DNA of 64,000 nt, taken from assembly GCF_900446695.1 (NCBI RefSeq), contig NZ_UAVP01000008.1, positions 682,001 to 746,000 on the forward strand. Reading direction: 5' to 3'. The DNA is from Capnocytophaga sputigena (lineage in GTDB: Bacteria > Bacteroidota > Bacteroidia > Flavobacteriales > Flavobacteriaceae). The position numbers were made by a program, and so were the translations under genes. Below are positions 16,193 through 25,626 of the stretch, in pieces (the stretch's first letter is position 1; the number at the start of each line of letters is the position of its first letter). The notes under the pieces were generated by a model. The model saw only the letters and a list, made by a program, of their open reading frames with translations, was not told the origin of the DNA and searched no databases.

Positions 16193-18484
16193 ATGAAAAC
16201 TTTGTTAACAGCTATTGCTATAGCTTTCAGTACTTTATGTTTCGCTCAAAACGGAACTATCAAAGGTACTATCACGGTGAATAATGAACCTTTAGAAGCC
16301 GTAACTGTCCAATTAGAAAGTAAATCTTTAAAAAAATGGACAACTTCCGACCGCAATGGTCATTATGCCATTTCCTTACCTGCCGGTGAATACCGACTAA
16401 AAATTCGTTCCTTAGGGTATATACCTTATGATGATAAAGTGGTTATCACCGAGGAGGAAACCCTCTCTCAAGATGTCACTCTTAAAGAAGATGTGCTCGG
16501 TATAGACGAGGTAGTGATTACCGCTACTAAAACTAAAGAAAACCGCAAAGATGCTCCTGTGCTTGTGAGCGTTACTACCCATCGCGAATTGGCAAACGTG
16601 AAAGCTCATACCCTAATGGAAGGACTCGTTTTCCAACCAGGGTTACGCACCGAAGTAAACTGCCAGAACTGTGGTACTTCGCAAGTGCGTATCAATGGGT
16701 TAGAGGGTGCTTATTCTCAAATCCTCATCGATAGCCGTCCTATTTTTGGCTCGCTCAATGGCGTGTATGGCTTAGACCAAATACCTGCCAATATGATTGA
16801 GCGTATAGAGGTAATCCGTGGAGGTGGTTCAGCGCTTTTTGGATCTAATGCCATTGCTGGTACTATTAATGTGATTACTAAAAACCCTACCAAAAACGAG
16901 GCACAAGCAAGTATCGTGAGCAACCTCATAGGCGGTAAATCGGGCGATGTGGTGAGCTCTTTCAACGGTTCACTCGTGAGTGAAAACTATATGCGCGGTA
17001 TCTCTTTCCACGCAATGCAACGCTCGCGTCAGTCTTACGACGATAATGGCGATGATTTTACCGAAATCACTCGTTTGCGCAACCTCAATGCAGGTGCAAA
17101 ACTCTTCAACGATTTCTCCGATCGCCACAAACTTACTGCCGAACTGAACGTGAGCAACGAAAACCGTCGCGGAGGTAATAAACTCGACGAACCCGAACAC
17201 CTTGCTGACCTTGCCGAGAGCATTCGCACTCAAATGCTTGGAGGGAATGCCTCTTTCGAGTATTTCTCACCTGCTTATAATCATAAGTTCACCGCCTATA
17301 CCAGTGCCGAACGCACTCGCGCTGATAACTACTATGGCAGTTTCGACGGTACCGACATCGTAGCATCTTCTGGCAACTATGGGGTTACCAAAGAGAATAT
17401 TTGGTTACTTGGCGGACAACATACGGCTTATGTGCCTACAGGCAAAGGAAATTTACAATGGACATCTGGTGCCGAATATCAATATGATAAGATAGCCGAA
17501 AAACGCCAGAATCCTAATGTGCTTGCTGTAAACCAAAAAGCCAATACTTTCGGACTTTTCACGCAAGCCGATTGGCGTATTTCGCCTAAAGTGAAACTCC
17601 TTGGTGGGGTGCGTTTAGACAATGTAAATTCAGATATAATGAAGAAAAGTGTTACAGCCCTCAACCCTCGTGTGAGTGTGCTTTATAATATCGATGAAAA
17701 CTTTATTGCTCGTGGTTCGTATTCACGTGGTTTTAGAGCGCCTTTCTTCTATTCAGAAGATGTACACAGCGAACTGCAAGGGGGTGAAGCACGCCGTGTA
17801 AAACTCGCCGATGATCTCAAAAAAGAAACTTCCGATAGCTTTACCGCTTCTTTTGAATACAATCACACTCAGGGAGCGAGCCAGTTTGTAGCGATGCTCG
17901 AAGGTTTTTACACAGCTTTGCACGACCGCTTTACTTATGAAGATGCTGGCGAAGAAAACGGATTGCCTATTCGCGAGAAACGCAATTCCAATGGCGCCGT
18001 AGTAAAAGGGGTAAATATAGAAGTAAAATACAGCCCCAATTCTAAATTTATGGTACAACTCGCCACCACTATCCAAAGTTCTAAATACAACAGCGTGCAA
18101 AACCCCGAAGAAAATGTCTATACCGATGAAATTCTCCGCACACCAAGTGTATACGGCAACCTGATGGCTACCTATAAACCACGCTCTAATTGGGATATCA
18201 ACTTTGTAACCGTATATACAGGTAGTATGAAAACCACGCACTTAAAAGGCTATATTCCTGATACGCGTTTGGAGACCACTCCCGCAATGTGGGATGTAGG
18301 CGTGAATACCGCTTATGAATTTAAATTCCAAACATTCTTCCCTTTAGAAGTAAGTTGTGGTATCAAAAACCTTTTTAACCAATATCAAAAAGATTTTGAC
18401 AAAGGTGCTGAACGCGATGCCGATTACATTTATGGTCCTTCGCTACCTCGCACTATGTTTGTAGGTTTAAAAGTGAAGATTTAA
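16193..18484 (+). CDS. TonB-dependent outer membrane receptor
   Basis: A 763-residue receptor: signal peptide ending TLCFAQ, carboxypeptidase-regulatory-like domain (about 22-100), plug (about 115-230, RINGLEGAYSQILIDSRPI, NAIAGTINVITKNP) and a 500-residue barrel ending GLKVKI. The plug carries a CxxC pair (EVNCQNCGTSQ, near residue 158-161), unlike the other receptors in this window; such a pair could bind a metal or form a disulfide. The substrate is unknown. It sits beside the metal efflux island but has its own promoter and lies outside the proposed left boundary. Confidence 0.88.
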   Translation: MKTLLTAIAIAFSTLCFAQNGTIKGTITVNNEPLEAVTVQLESKSLKKWTTSDRNGHYAISLPAGEYRLKIRSLGYIPYDDKVVITEEETLSQDVTLKEDVLGIDEVVITATKTKENRKDAPVLVSVTTHRELANVKAHTLMEGLVFQPGLRTEVNCQNCGTSQVRINGLEGAYSQILIDSRPIFGSLNGVYGLDQIPANMIERIEVIRGGGSALFGSNAIAGTINVITKNPTKNEAQASIVSNLIGGKSGDVVSSFNGSLVSENYMRGISFHAMQRSRQSYDDNGDDFTEITRLRNLNAGAKLFNDFSDRHKLTAELNVSNENRRGGNKLDEPEHLADLAESIRTQMLGGNASFEYFSPAYNHKFTAYTSAERTRADNYYGSFDGTDIVASSGNYGVTKENIWLLGGQHTAYVPTGKGNLQWTSGAEYQYDKIAEKRQNPNVLAVNQKANTFGLFTQADWRISPKVKLLGGVRLDNVNSDIMKKSVTALNPRVSVLYNIDENFIARGSYSRGFRAPFFYSEDVHSELQGGEARRVKLADDLKKETSDSFTASFEYNHTQGASQFVAMLEGFYTALHDRFTYEDAGEENGLPIREKRNSNGAVVKGVNIEVKYSPNSKFMVQLATTIQSSKYNSVQNPEENVYTDEILRTPSVYGNLMATYKPRSNWDINFVTVYTGSMKTTHLKGYIPDTRLETTPAMWDVGVNTAYEFKFQTFFPLEVSCGIKNLFNQYQKDFDKGAERDADYIYGPSLPRTMFVGLKVKI

Positions 18485-18827
18485 TATTCATATTAACTTT
18501 GCAAAGTTTGCCCAAAAATTGAAACTACTTTTATAATCTATTTTAAATAAAGAAGATACAGGAATTACAAGAAGATTAGGTAATGATTTAGTAATAGCTC
18601 TTATTTCATTTGATTATACCTATTTTCTCAGTAACTTCTAGGTGCAAAGGTACAACATCTTGACAATATAACCAAAAAAATTTACCTTTGCACCCGCAGA
18701 CGTGCGTTGCTGCACGTCTGCGTGGAGCTGGTAATGTGTCAGATGTGTTATTTTTAATTATGTAGTAGAATGCGACAAAATCAAAAAATTTTGTCAGATT
18801 GAAAAAAAATGTATCTTTGCTCCCAAT
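18485..18827. promoter_or_regulatory. Spacer with paired divergent promoters and a strong hairpin
   Basis: Holds, in order: a 17-bp site repeated at 26973 (18575-18591); GGTGCAAAGGTA at 18642 and its exact inverse TACCTTTGCACC at 18683, each containing a -7 box, so promoters point both ways; a hairpin CGCAGACGTGC/GCACGTCTGCG at 18695-18722 just at the expected transcript start; and TTG at 18791 with TATCTTTG at 18812-18819 serving the next gene. Confidence 0.55.
18575..18591 (+). repeat. Possible left attachment site of the metal-efflux island
   Basis: ATTAGGTAATGATTTAG; the same 17 bases with one change (T to C) occur at 26973-26989 just upstream of the integrase gene. Together they would bound an element of about 8.4 kb. 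Confidence 0.45.
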
Positions 18828-19148
18828 ATGAGATTTTTCACCTTCATACTTAGCTTATATCTGTTGGCACTCACTGGGCTGCCTTGTACGGATATGCTTG
18901 AAGGTGAGGAGTCTTCAGCTTCTTATGAATTTGTAACAGCCCCAACTGGGGAACACTCTCATTTTCATTTGGATAGCTGTTCACCTTTCTGCATTTGCAC
19001 TTGCTGCCAAATGGTAATCAGCACGCCCACTACTTATGAGGCCTTAACCATTGCTCAAGCCACCGCAACCATTCCCTCCTATAGCTATCCCCTGACCGTA
19101 TGGTCTTCGAACTGCTATGGGAATATCTGGACTCCTCCCAAGATATAG
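18828..19148 (+). CDS. Small Cys/His-rich exported protein (DUF6660-like)
   Basis: A 106-residue protein with an N-terminal hydrophobic signal and a cysteine-rich centre (SHFHLDSCSPFCICTCCQM) that includes HxH and several CxC-type pairs, suited to binding a soft metal in the periplasm. Similar small proteins, which I recall as DUF6660, precede CusA-type pumps in Bacteroidetes. It has its own promoter and lies 85 bases before the pump gene. Function is inferred from context. Confidence 0.65.
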   Translation: MRFFTFILSLYLLALTGLPCTDMLEGEESSASYEFVTAPTGEHSHFHLDSCSPFCICTCCQMVISTPTTYEALTIAQATATIPSYSYPLTVWSSNCYGNIWTPPKI

Positions 19149-19233
19149 TCTTTTCTTTCTTCATCTCAAGTGATTGTTCATTAGTCATCTCACCCATCAT
19201 TAGTCATTAACTAATCATTAATTCTTATTAGAA

Positions 19234-22200
19234 ATGTTAGACAAAATCATACTATTTAGCATCAAAAATAAGCTATTTGTAGGATTCATGACCCTTATGC
19301 TTATTTTTTGGGGCGTATGGAGTGCTACAAGGCTCCCCATTGATGCCGTTCCAGATATTACTAACAACCAAGTACAAATCATCACCTCTACCCCTACTTT
19401 GGCCTCACAAGAGGTAGAGCAACTGGTTACTTTCCCTATTGAGCAAGCCATCGCCAATATTCCTGGGCTGGAGGAAACACGCAGTATTTCCCGCTTTGGC
19501 CTCTCGGTCATCACAGCCGTCTTTAGCGAGGATATGGACATCTACTTTGCCCGCCAGCTAGTCAATGAAAAGCTCAAGGAGGCACAGGAGCAAATCCCTC
19601 AAGGCATAGGCTCGCCCGAACTCTCACCCGTGAGTACCGGACTGGGGGAGGTATATCAGTATATCATTCGCCCTACGGAACAGAGCAAAAACAAATATTC
19701 CGCCAAAGACCTCCGCACCATGCAGGACTGGATCGTGGCTCGCCAACTCTATGGTACCAAAGGAATAGCCGAAATCAACAGCTTTGGAGGCGAACTCAAA
19801 CAGTATGAGGTGGTTATAGACCCCGATCGCCTCCGTGCCATGGGGGTGAGTGTCAGTGATATTTTCACTGCTTTGGAGCAGAACAACCAAAATACAGGAG
19901 GTGCCTATATCGACAAGCGCCCCAATGCCTACTTTATCCGAGGAATAGGCATGGCTCGCTCCCTTGAAGACATAGGCAATATAGCCGTAGGCAAGCACAC
20001 CCCTCCCCTCTTTATCAAGCATGTAGCCGAGGTACGCTTGGGCAGTGCCCTCCGCTATGGTGCCCTTAGCTATAATGGCGAGGTGGATGCCGTAGGTGGG
20101 GTAGTGATGATGCTCAAGGGCGAAAACAGCCACGAGGTAGTCAGTCGTATCAAAGAAAAACTGCCCACCATACAGCAATCCCTACCTGAAGATGTAGTGA
20201 TAGAGCCATTCTTAGACCGCACGGACTTGGTACAACGCGCCATCCATACAGTAGAGAAAAACCTCTTAGAGGGGGCGCTGATTGTCATCTTCATCTTAGT
20301 ACTTTTCTTAGGGAACCTGCGTGCCGGACTGATTGTTGCCACGGCCATTCCGCTCTCCTTGCTCTTTGCCTTAGGAATGATGAACCTCTTTGGAGTAAGT
20401 GCCAACCTGATGAGCTTGGGAGCGATAGATTTCGGAATTATCGTAGATGGATCGGTTATCGTGGTAGAAGCAGTGATGCACCACTTGGCGATCCGAAAGA
20501 ACCACCAACGACTTACCCAAACACAAATGGATGAGGAGGTATTCCATTCCGCTTCCAAAATACGCAGTAGTGCCGCCTTCGGAGAGATTATCATCCTGAT
20601 GGTGTATATTCCCATTCTTACCTTGGTAGGAGTAGAGGGCAAGATGTTCCGCCCTATGGCACAAACCGTCGTCTTTGCTATTTTGGGTGCCCTGATCCTT
20701 TCCCTGACTTATATCCCTGCCATGAGCGCTTTGCTCCTACCTAAAACAGTAAGTGACAAGCGCAGTTTTGCCGAGCGAATGATAAGCTGGCTCTACCGTC
20801 ACTACCAACCGCTCTTTGTCCGTTCTATCCGCCTTAGGGGATGGATAATAGGCAGTACCGTGGTACTGTTCGTTCTTGCGGTAGGCATTTTCAGCCGTAT
20901 GGGAGGTGAGTTTATTCCACAACTACAAGAAGGCGATTTTGTTTTTGAATGTATTCTGCCACCGGGCACTTCCCTGAAGCAGAGCTTGGAGACTTCCATG
21001 CAGGCCTCTCGCCTGATTCGTGAGTTCGACGAGGTGAAAATGGTGATAGGCAAAACAGGTTCTGCCGAAATACCTACCGACCCTATGCCGCTGGAAGCCT
21101 CCGATATTGTGATCGTACTCAAGAGCCAAGACCAATGGAAAAGTGGTCGCTCCTATGAGGAATTAGGAGATGCCATCATTGAGCGGCTCAAGGATATTCC
21201 TGGGGTCTTCTTTGAGAAAAGCCAGCCTATACAAATGCATTTCAACGAATTGATGACAGGTGTCAGACAGGATGTAACGATAAAAATCTTTGGAGAAAAC
21301 ATGGATACCCTCGCCCACTACGCCCAAAGAGTAAGCCAACTTATCCAGAAAACAGAAGGTGCTACCGCCCCACAGGTCGAAAAAGTAAGCGGACTTCCGC
21401 AAATCAATGTTACTTACGATCGGGTACGCTTGGCCAACTACGGACTTTCGGTGCAAGAGGTCAATGAGGTACTCAGTACCGCCTTTGCTGGTAAGAAGGC
21501 TGGGGTTGTCTTCGAGAACGAACGAAGGTTCGACCTTGTGGTACGCCTCGATAGCCTCCATCGTACCGGAATTGACGATGTACAGCATATGATGGTAGCT
21601 ACCGAAAATGGGCAGGTGCCGATGAGCCAATTGGCCACTATCAAATATGAATTAGGCCCCGCACAAGTAAGCCGTGAAGCAGGCAAGCGCCGTATCGTCA
21701 TTGGCTTCAACGTGCAAGGGCGCGATGTGCAGAGTGTGGTGAGTGATATAGAACAAAAATTAAAGGGCGTAAAGCTCCCTACGGGCTATTACTTTACCTA
21801 TGGCGGTCAGTTTGAGAACCTACAACAAGCCACCGACCGACTGCTCATAGCCGTGCCTGTAGCCCTACTTTTAATATTTTTCTTGTTATACCTTGCTTTC
21901 CACTCTATAAAACAATCATTGCTCATCTTTAGCGCTATCCCGATGAGTGCCATTGGGGGCGTATTTGCCTTGCTTCTTCGGGGAATGCCTTTTAGTATTA
22001 GTGCGGGTATTGGTTTTATCGCGCTCTTTGGGGTAGCAGTGCTCAACGGTATAGTGCTTATTGGCACTTTCAACCAGCTGAAAAAAGAAGGAATGACCAA
22101 CCTTTTGCATCGCGTGATTACGGGTACCGAAATGCGTTTACGCCCTGTGCTAATGACGGCTATGGTGGCGAGCTTAGGTTTCCTACCTATGGCACTCAGT

Positions 22201-23565
22201 CAAGGAGCAGGAGCAGAAGTACAACGCCCCTTAGCTACAGTGGTTATTGGGGGGTTAGTATCGGCTACCTTCCTCACCCTCTTCGTGCTTCCGTTGCTTT
22301 ACATCGCTTTCAATAGTACCTTTTCTTGGCGCCGTCCTTCAGCTAAAGTACTCACGATAGCCCTATTGCTTATCAGTCCTATAGCGCTACACGCTCAGCA
22401 GTCTTACTCGCTACAAGAAATAGAGCAAATAGCCCTTAAGAACAATGGAGTGATTAAGGCAGCACAACTCAAGCTACAAGGAGCAAGTGCTAAAGAGCGA
22501 ACCTCTTTTGAATTGGCTAAAACAGACTTTACAGGGCAATACGGGCAGTACAGCAGTGCTGAAAAAGACCTTTCAGTAGGTGTATCACAATCTATTCCTT
22601 TGCCTACAGTATTTGCTGCTCGCAAAAAGCTCTATCAAGCAGAGACACAATTACAACAAGGGCAATTAGCCCTTCAGCAGAATGAACTGAAGCGGCAAGT
22701 GCGCAACGCATATCAGCAATTGCAATATTTGACTTTTAAAGAGGAACAGCTCTTGCAGCTTGATAGTCTCTACAATAATTTTATTCGCATTGCTGAAGTA
22801 CGCTATAAAGCAGGGGATACCAAGAAGATAGATATTAACACTGCCCAAGTGAAGAAAGGAGAAATAAGTTTGTTACTTCAACAGAACAAAACTATACAAC
22901 AAGCTACCTATCGCAACTTGCGTACGTTAATGCAAACAGAAGAAGCATTTACCATTACCAAGTCGCCCGTGTATGAGCCTTTGTTACTCAGTGAGCCTTC
23001 GGATGTACAACTCTCTCAGCACCCTTTGGTACAACTTAGCTATCAAGAAGCAAACATAGCTGAGTACAACAAATGTCTAGAGCGTGCCCAAGCCCTGCCC
23101 GACCTTACATTGGGCTATACCAATCAGTCTCTTATAGGAATGCAAACCATTGGAGGGGTAGAGACCTATACTGATAGAAGTAAACGTTTTCACTTTGCCA
23201 CCATAGGGCTTTCAGTTCCTATTTTTACCGCTACCCGTGCCAAGGTGAAAGCTTATAAATATCAGAAAGAAGCAGCTATAGAAGCAGCTCAACAAACAGA
23301 AAAACAGCTTAAAACTCAATGGATAAATCTGCAAGAGGAATACCAACTGAATTTGCAAAAATATCAGTTTTACAAACAAGAAGCGCTACCTGAAGCCGAG
23401 CGCATTATCCGAGCCAATCAGTTAGGGTATAGCGCAGGTGAAATAAGCTATGTGGAGTACCTTTACACCCTACAGACAGCCGTAGATACCCGCTTGGCAT
23501 ACCTTGAGAGTATCGAGGCGCTTAATCAAAAAGTAATAGAAATACAATCCCTTTTAAACCAGTAA
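19234..23565 (+). CDS. CusA/CzcA-type metal efflux RND pump fused to a TolC-like domain
   Basis: A 1443-residue fusion. Residues 1-1030 are a heavy-metal RND pump: TM1 near 10-30, the proton-relay TM4 motif GAIDFGIIVDGSVIVVEAVM near 400, a second permease half and TM12 near 1000-1025. Residues 1060-1443 are a TolC/outer-membrane-factor coiled-coil domain (SYSLQEIEQIALKNNG...). At the join, RRPSAK is followed by a hydrophobic stretch and ALHA-QQ (1033-1056), which looks like a retained signal peptide with a signal peptidase site. It exports a metal cation from the periplasm or cytoplasm to outside; Cu/Ag versus Co/Zn/Cd cannot be decided. Confidence 0.93.
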   Translation: MLDKIILFSIKNKLFVGFMTLMLIFWGVWSATRLPIDAVPDITNNQVQIITSTPTLASQEVEQLVTFPIEQAIANIPGLEETRSISRFGLSVITAVFSEDMDIYFARQLVNEKLKEAQEQIPQGIGSPELSPVSTGLGEVYQYIIRPTEQSKNKYSAKDLRTMQDWIVARQLYGTKGIAEINSFGGELKQYEVVIDPDRLRAMGVSVSDIFTALEQNNQNTGGAYIDKRPNAYFIRGIGMARSLEDIGNIAVGKHTPPLFIKHVAEVRLGSALRYGALSYNGEVDAVGGVVMMLKGENSHEVVSRIKEKLPTIQQSLPEDVVIEPFLDRTDLVQRAIHTVEKNLLEGALIVIFILVLFLGNLRAGLIVATAIPLSLLFALGMMNLFGVSANLMSLGAIDFGIIVDGSVIVVEAVMHHLAIRKNHQRLTQTQMDEEVFHSASKIRSSAAFGEIIILMVYIPILTLVGVEGKMFRPMAQTVVFAILGALILSLTYIPAMSALLLPKTVSDKRSFAERMISWLYRHYQPLFVRSIRLRGWIIGSTVVLFVLAVGIFSRMGGEFIPQLQEGDFVFECILPPGTSLKQSLETSMQASRLIREFDEVKMVIGKTGSAEIPTDPMPLEASDIVIVLKSQDQWKSGRSYEELGDAIIERLKDIPGVFFEKSQPIQMHFNELMTGVRQDVTIKIFGENMDTLAHYAQRVSQLIQKTEGATAPQVEKVSGLPQINVTYDRVRLANYGLSVQEVNEVLSTAFAGKKAGVVFENERRFDLVVRLDSLHRTGIDDVQHMMVATENGQVPMSQLATIKYELGPAQVSREAGKRRIVIGFNVQGRDVQSVVSDIEQKLKGVKLPTGYYFTYGGQFENLQQATDRLLIAVPVALLLIFFLLYLAFHSIKQSLLIFSAIPMSAIGGVFALLLRGMPFSISAGIGFIALFGVAVLNGIVLIGTFNQLKKEGMTNLLHRVITGTEMRLRPVLMTAMVASLGFLPMALSQGAGAEVQRPLATVVIGGLVSATFLTLFVLPLLYIAFNSTFSWRRPSAKVLTIALLLISPIALHAQQSYSLQEIEQIALKNNGVIKAAQLKLQGASAKERTSFELAKTDFTGQYGQYSSAEKDLSVGVSQSIPLPTVFAARKKLYQAETQLQQGQLALQQNELKRQVRNAYQQLQYLTFKEEQLLQLDSLYNNFIRIAEVRYKAGDTKKIDINTAQVKKGEISLLLQQNKTIQQATYRNLRTLMQTEEAFTITKSPVYEPLLLSEPSDVQLSQHPLVQLSYQEANIAEYNKCLERAQALPDLTLGYTNQSLIGMQTIGGVETYTDRSKRFHFATIGLSVPIFTATRAKVKAYKYQKEAAIEAAQQTEKQLKTQWINLQEEYQLNLQKYQFYKQEALPEAERIIRANQLGYSAGEISYVEYLYTLQTAVDTRLAYLESIEALNQKVIEIQSLLNQ

Positions 23566-23570
23566 AACAA

Positions 23571-24755
23571 ATGAAAAAATATGGTATAAAAATCGCTTTT
23601 ATCCTTATAGGAATTAGTCTATCAGCCTGCAATGGCACTCCTACAACTACCAATAATCAAAAGCTCGAAGAGCGCGAAGAACACCACGAAGAAGGAGGCA
23701 ACCTCACCACCCTTACCCAAGCTCAAATCCAAACTGTAGATATTCGTTTGGGACATATAGAAGAAAAAGCTCTTGCCGCTACCCTCAAAGCCAATGGAAT
23801 ACTGAGCGTGCCTGCCGACCATCAGGCGAAGGTATCGACTGTATATGCGGGGATTATCAAGAGCGTAAAGGTAGAGATAGGCAGTTATGTGCAAAAAGGG
23901 CAAGTAATCGCTACTGTTTCTAACCCAGAATTCTTGCAACAACAACAGCGCTTGCTCACCGTTAATGGTCAGATAGAACTTGCTAAACAAGAACTTGACC
24001 GTCAGCAAACCCTCTATGAAGGGAATGCTGGTACTGGTAAGAACCTACAAGCCGCTACTACTCAGCTACGCACTCTCCGTACCGAAAAAGCTTCGCTTGA
24101 AGAACAAATACGCCTAATGGGCTTAAACCCTCAAACACTCACCGATAAGGGAATGCAATCTACTTTGGCGATAGTGGCTCCTATTAGTGGGAATATCAGT
24201 GCGGTATATACTAACAAAGGGGCTTATATAGATGCCTCCACCCCTATTGTGGAAATCATCGACAACAGTTCGCTACACCTGCACTTGCAAGTGTATGAGC
24301 GTGACTTGCCTTACATTAAGGTAGGACAACAAGTGCACTTCAACCCTACCAATAACACCTCTCGCGAATATGATGCCCAAGTGTATAACATTGCGGCTTC
24401 GTTTGAAAACGAAAGCAAAAGCATCATTGTACATTGCCACGTAGAGGGTGACAAACAAGGGCTCATCAATGGAATGAATGTAACAGGGGTTATCAGTCTT
24501 GACAAACAAACGATCCCTGCTGTACCTAACGAGGCTATCGTAGAGGATGCTGGTAAATCCTACATTTTTCTGGTAACCCAAACTTCGGATAAAGAAACCT
24601 CTTTTGAGAAAGTGGAGGTAGTAAAAGGAGCTTCCGAAAGTGGGTATACTGCCATTGCCCCTGTAAAACCTATAGCCCCCGAACAGACTATTGCCACCAA
24701 AGGAGCATTCTTTATCAACGCAACCTTAGTAAATGCTGGAAAAGATAGTGATTAG
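23571..24755 (+). CDS. CusB/CzcB-type periplasmic adaptor (membrane fusion) lipoprotein
   Basis: A 394-residue adaptor that links the RND pump with the outer membrane channel. Signal ending LSAC (lipidated Cys20), then a His/Glu-rich segment EEREEHHEEGGN (about 33-44) that may bind metal, the barrel-sandwich lipoyl motif VYAGIIKSVKVEIGSYVQKGQ near residue 95, a coiled-coil hairpin (about 120-185), a second lipoyl half IVAPISGNISAVYTNKGAYI and a beta-barrel domain. It begins 5 bases after the pump gene and is clearly co-transcribed. Confidence 0.92.
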   Translation: MKKYGIKIAFILIGISLSACNGTPTTTNNQKLEEREEHHEEGGNLTTLTQAQIQTVDIRLGHIEEKALAATLKANGILSVPADHQAKVSTVYAGIIKSVKVEIGSYVQKGQVIATVSNPEFLQQQQRLLTVNGQIELAKQELDRQQTLYEGNAGTGKNLQAATTQLRTLRTEKASLEEQIRLMGLNPQTLTDKGMQSTLAIVAPISGNISAVYTNKGAYIDASTPIVEIIDNSSLHLHLQVYERDLPYIKVGQQVHFNPTNNTSREYDAQVYNIAASFENESKSIIVHCHVEGDKQGLINGMNVTGVISLDKQTIPAVPNEAIVEDAGKSYIFLVTQTSDKETSFEKVEVVKGASESGYTAIAPVKPIAPEQTIATKGAFFINATLVNAGKDSD

Positions 24756-25626
24756 AATTGGTAATGTATCGGATATATTATTAAAATTTTATTACATTAG
24801 AAATACAATAAAAATATAAAAGTAAAAAACCACGACTTCGGAGTGTGTTTTAAGCTCCCTGCAAGGGCAAGTGGTTTTGAGGTGCCTACACGCCTAATGC
24901 GTGCCTCAAAACACAACTTGCTCTGTTCCGGTGAACAGAAGATTCTCCCTAAAGGTCAAATTTTAATTAACCATAAGAAAAGAAGATAAATACTACAAGC
25001 TCATAAAGTGATTTAGGGCATATTAGCAATATATTTAATCACTTACTTACAGAGTTATTTACAATTCTATGTAAAGCTATATGTATATTTGTACATTACT
25101 TTGCATTCACGCATCAAAGCAAGCAAGTATGTACGAAGGTAAAAACGTAATTAGGTAGCTACATAGTTTGAAATTTTTATTCGACAATGGGAGGAAAAGC
25201 GGTATTCGTTTCAAAAAACAATCTGTAAGAAGCGGCATTTTTCTCATATTTGACATTTTTTTATTCGCTTAAAGGTCGGAATGAGCTGGTTTCGTTTCGA
25301 GTGCCATAAAAGGTCTGTGTTTAGCTTCTACAAGGTTTTTCAAAAAAAATACTACCCGCAGGACAACGGACAAGGGCTGGAGATTTTTTGAAAACCCATC
25401 GGGCTTGACATTGCAAGAAGCGTTAAGAACACAGAAATACCTTTGCACTCGAACAACGAACCGCCATTACGTGCCTTAAGTGTTTAAAACAGGGAAAATA
25501 GGTAAGTCTTAATAACACTCTTATCTTTGTGAGATAGCTTTTTGTAAGGCAACAAAAAAATCCATTGACACATCTCTTTTTGAAATATTATCAATGGATT
25601 TCTAATTTTTAAAAGACACTGAGAAG
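24756..25626. other. 871-base non-coding end region of the integrative element
   Basis: No convincing ORF. The left part (24830-24955) is GC-richer and has hairpins TTTTGAGG/CCTCAAAA and CTGTTC/GAACAG. The part 25190-25480 is also more GC-rich and resembles the non-coding ends of Bacteroidetes integrative elements as I remember them; it contains a TACCTTTG box near 25450. 24759-24782 resembles 18729-18752. The right end holds the integrase terminator. Confidence 0.45.
25553..25602 (-). terminator. Terminator of the integrase gene
   Basis: On the minus strand AATCCATTGA pairs with TCAATGGATT and is followed by seven T. Confidence 0.75.

Noticed and set aside
19165-19222. Heptamer array of CATTAGT type before the CusA gene
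   Set aside because: Repeated CATTAGT and TCATTA words are present but the spacing is not constantly 7, so it was not counted with the others.
20070-20642. 190-residue open frame antisense to the efflux pump
   Set aside because: It is a shadow of the RND frame, with low-complexity Ser/Ile/Lys/Thr content and no start signal; long antisense frames are common in strongly biased genes.
25190-25480. Possible truncated protein gene in the island tail
   Set aside because: All frames are broken by stops within 45 codons; no domain could be recognised.
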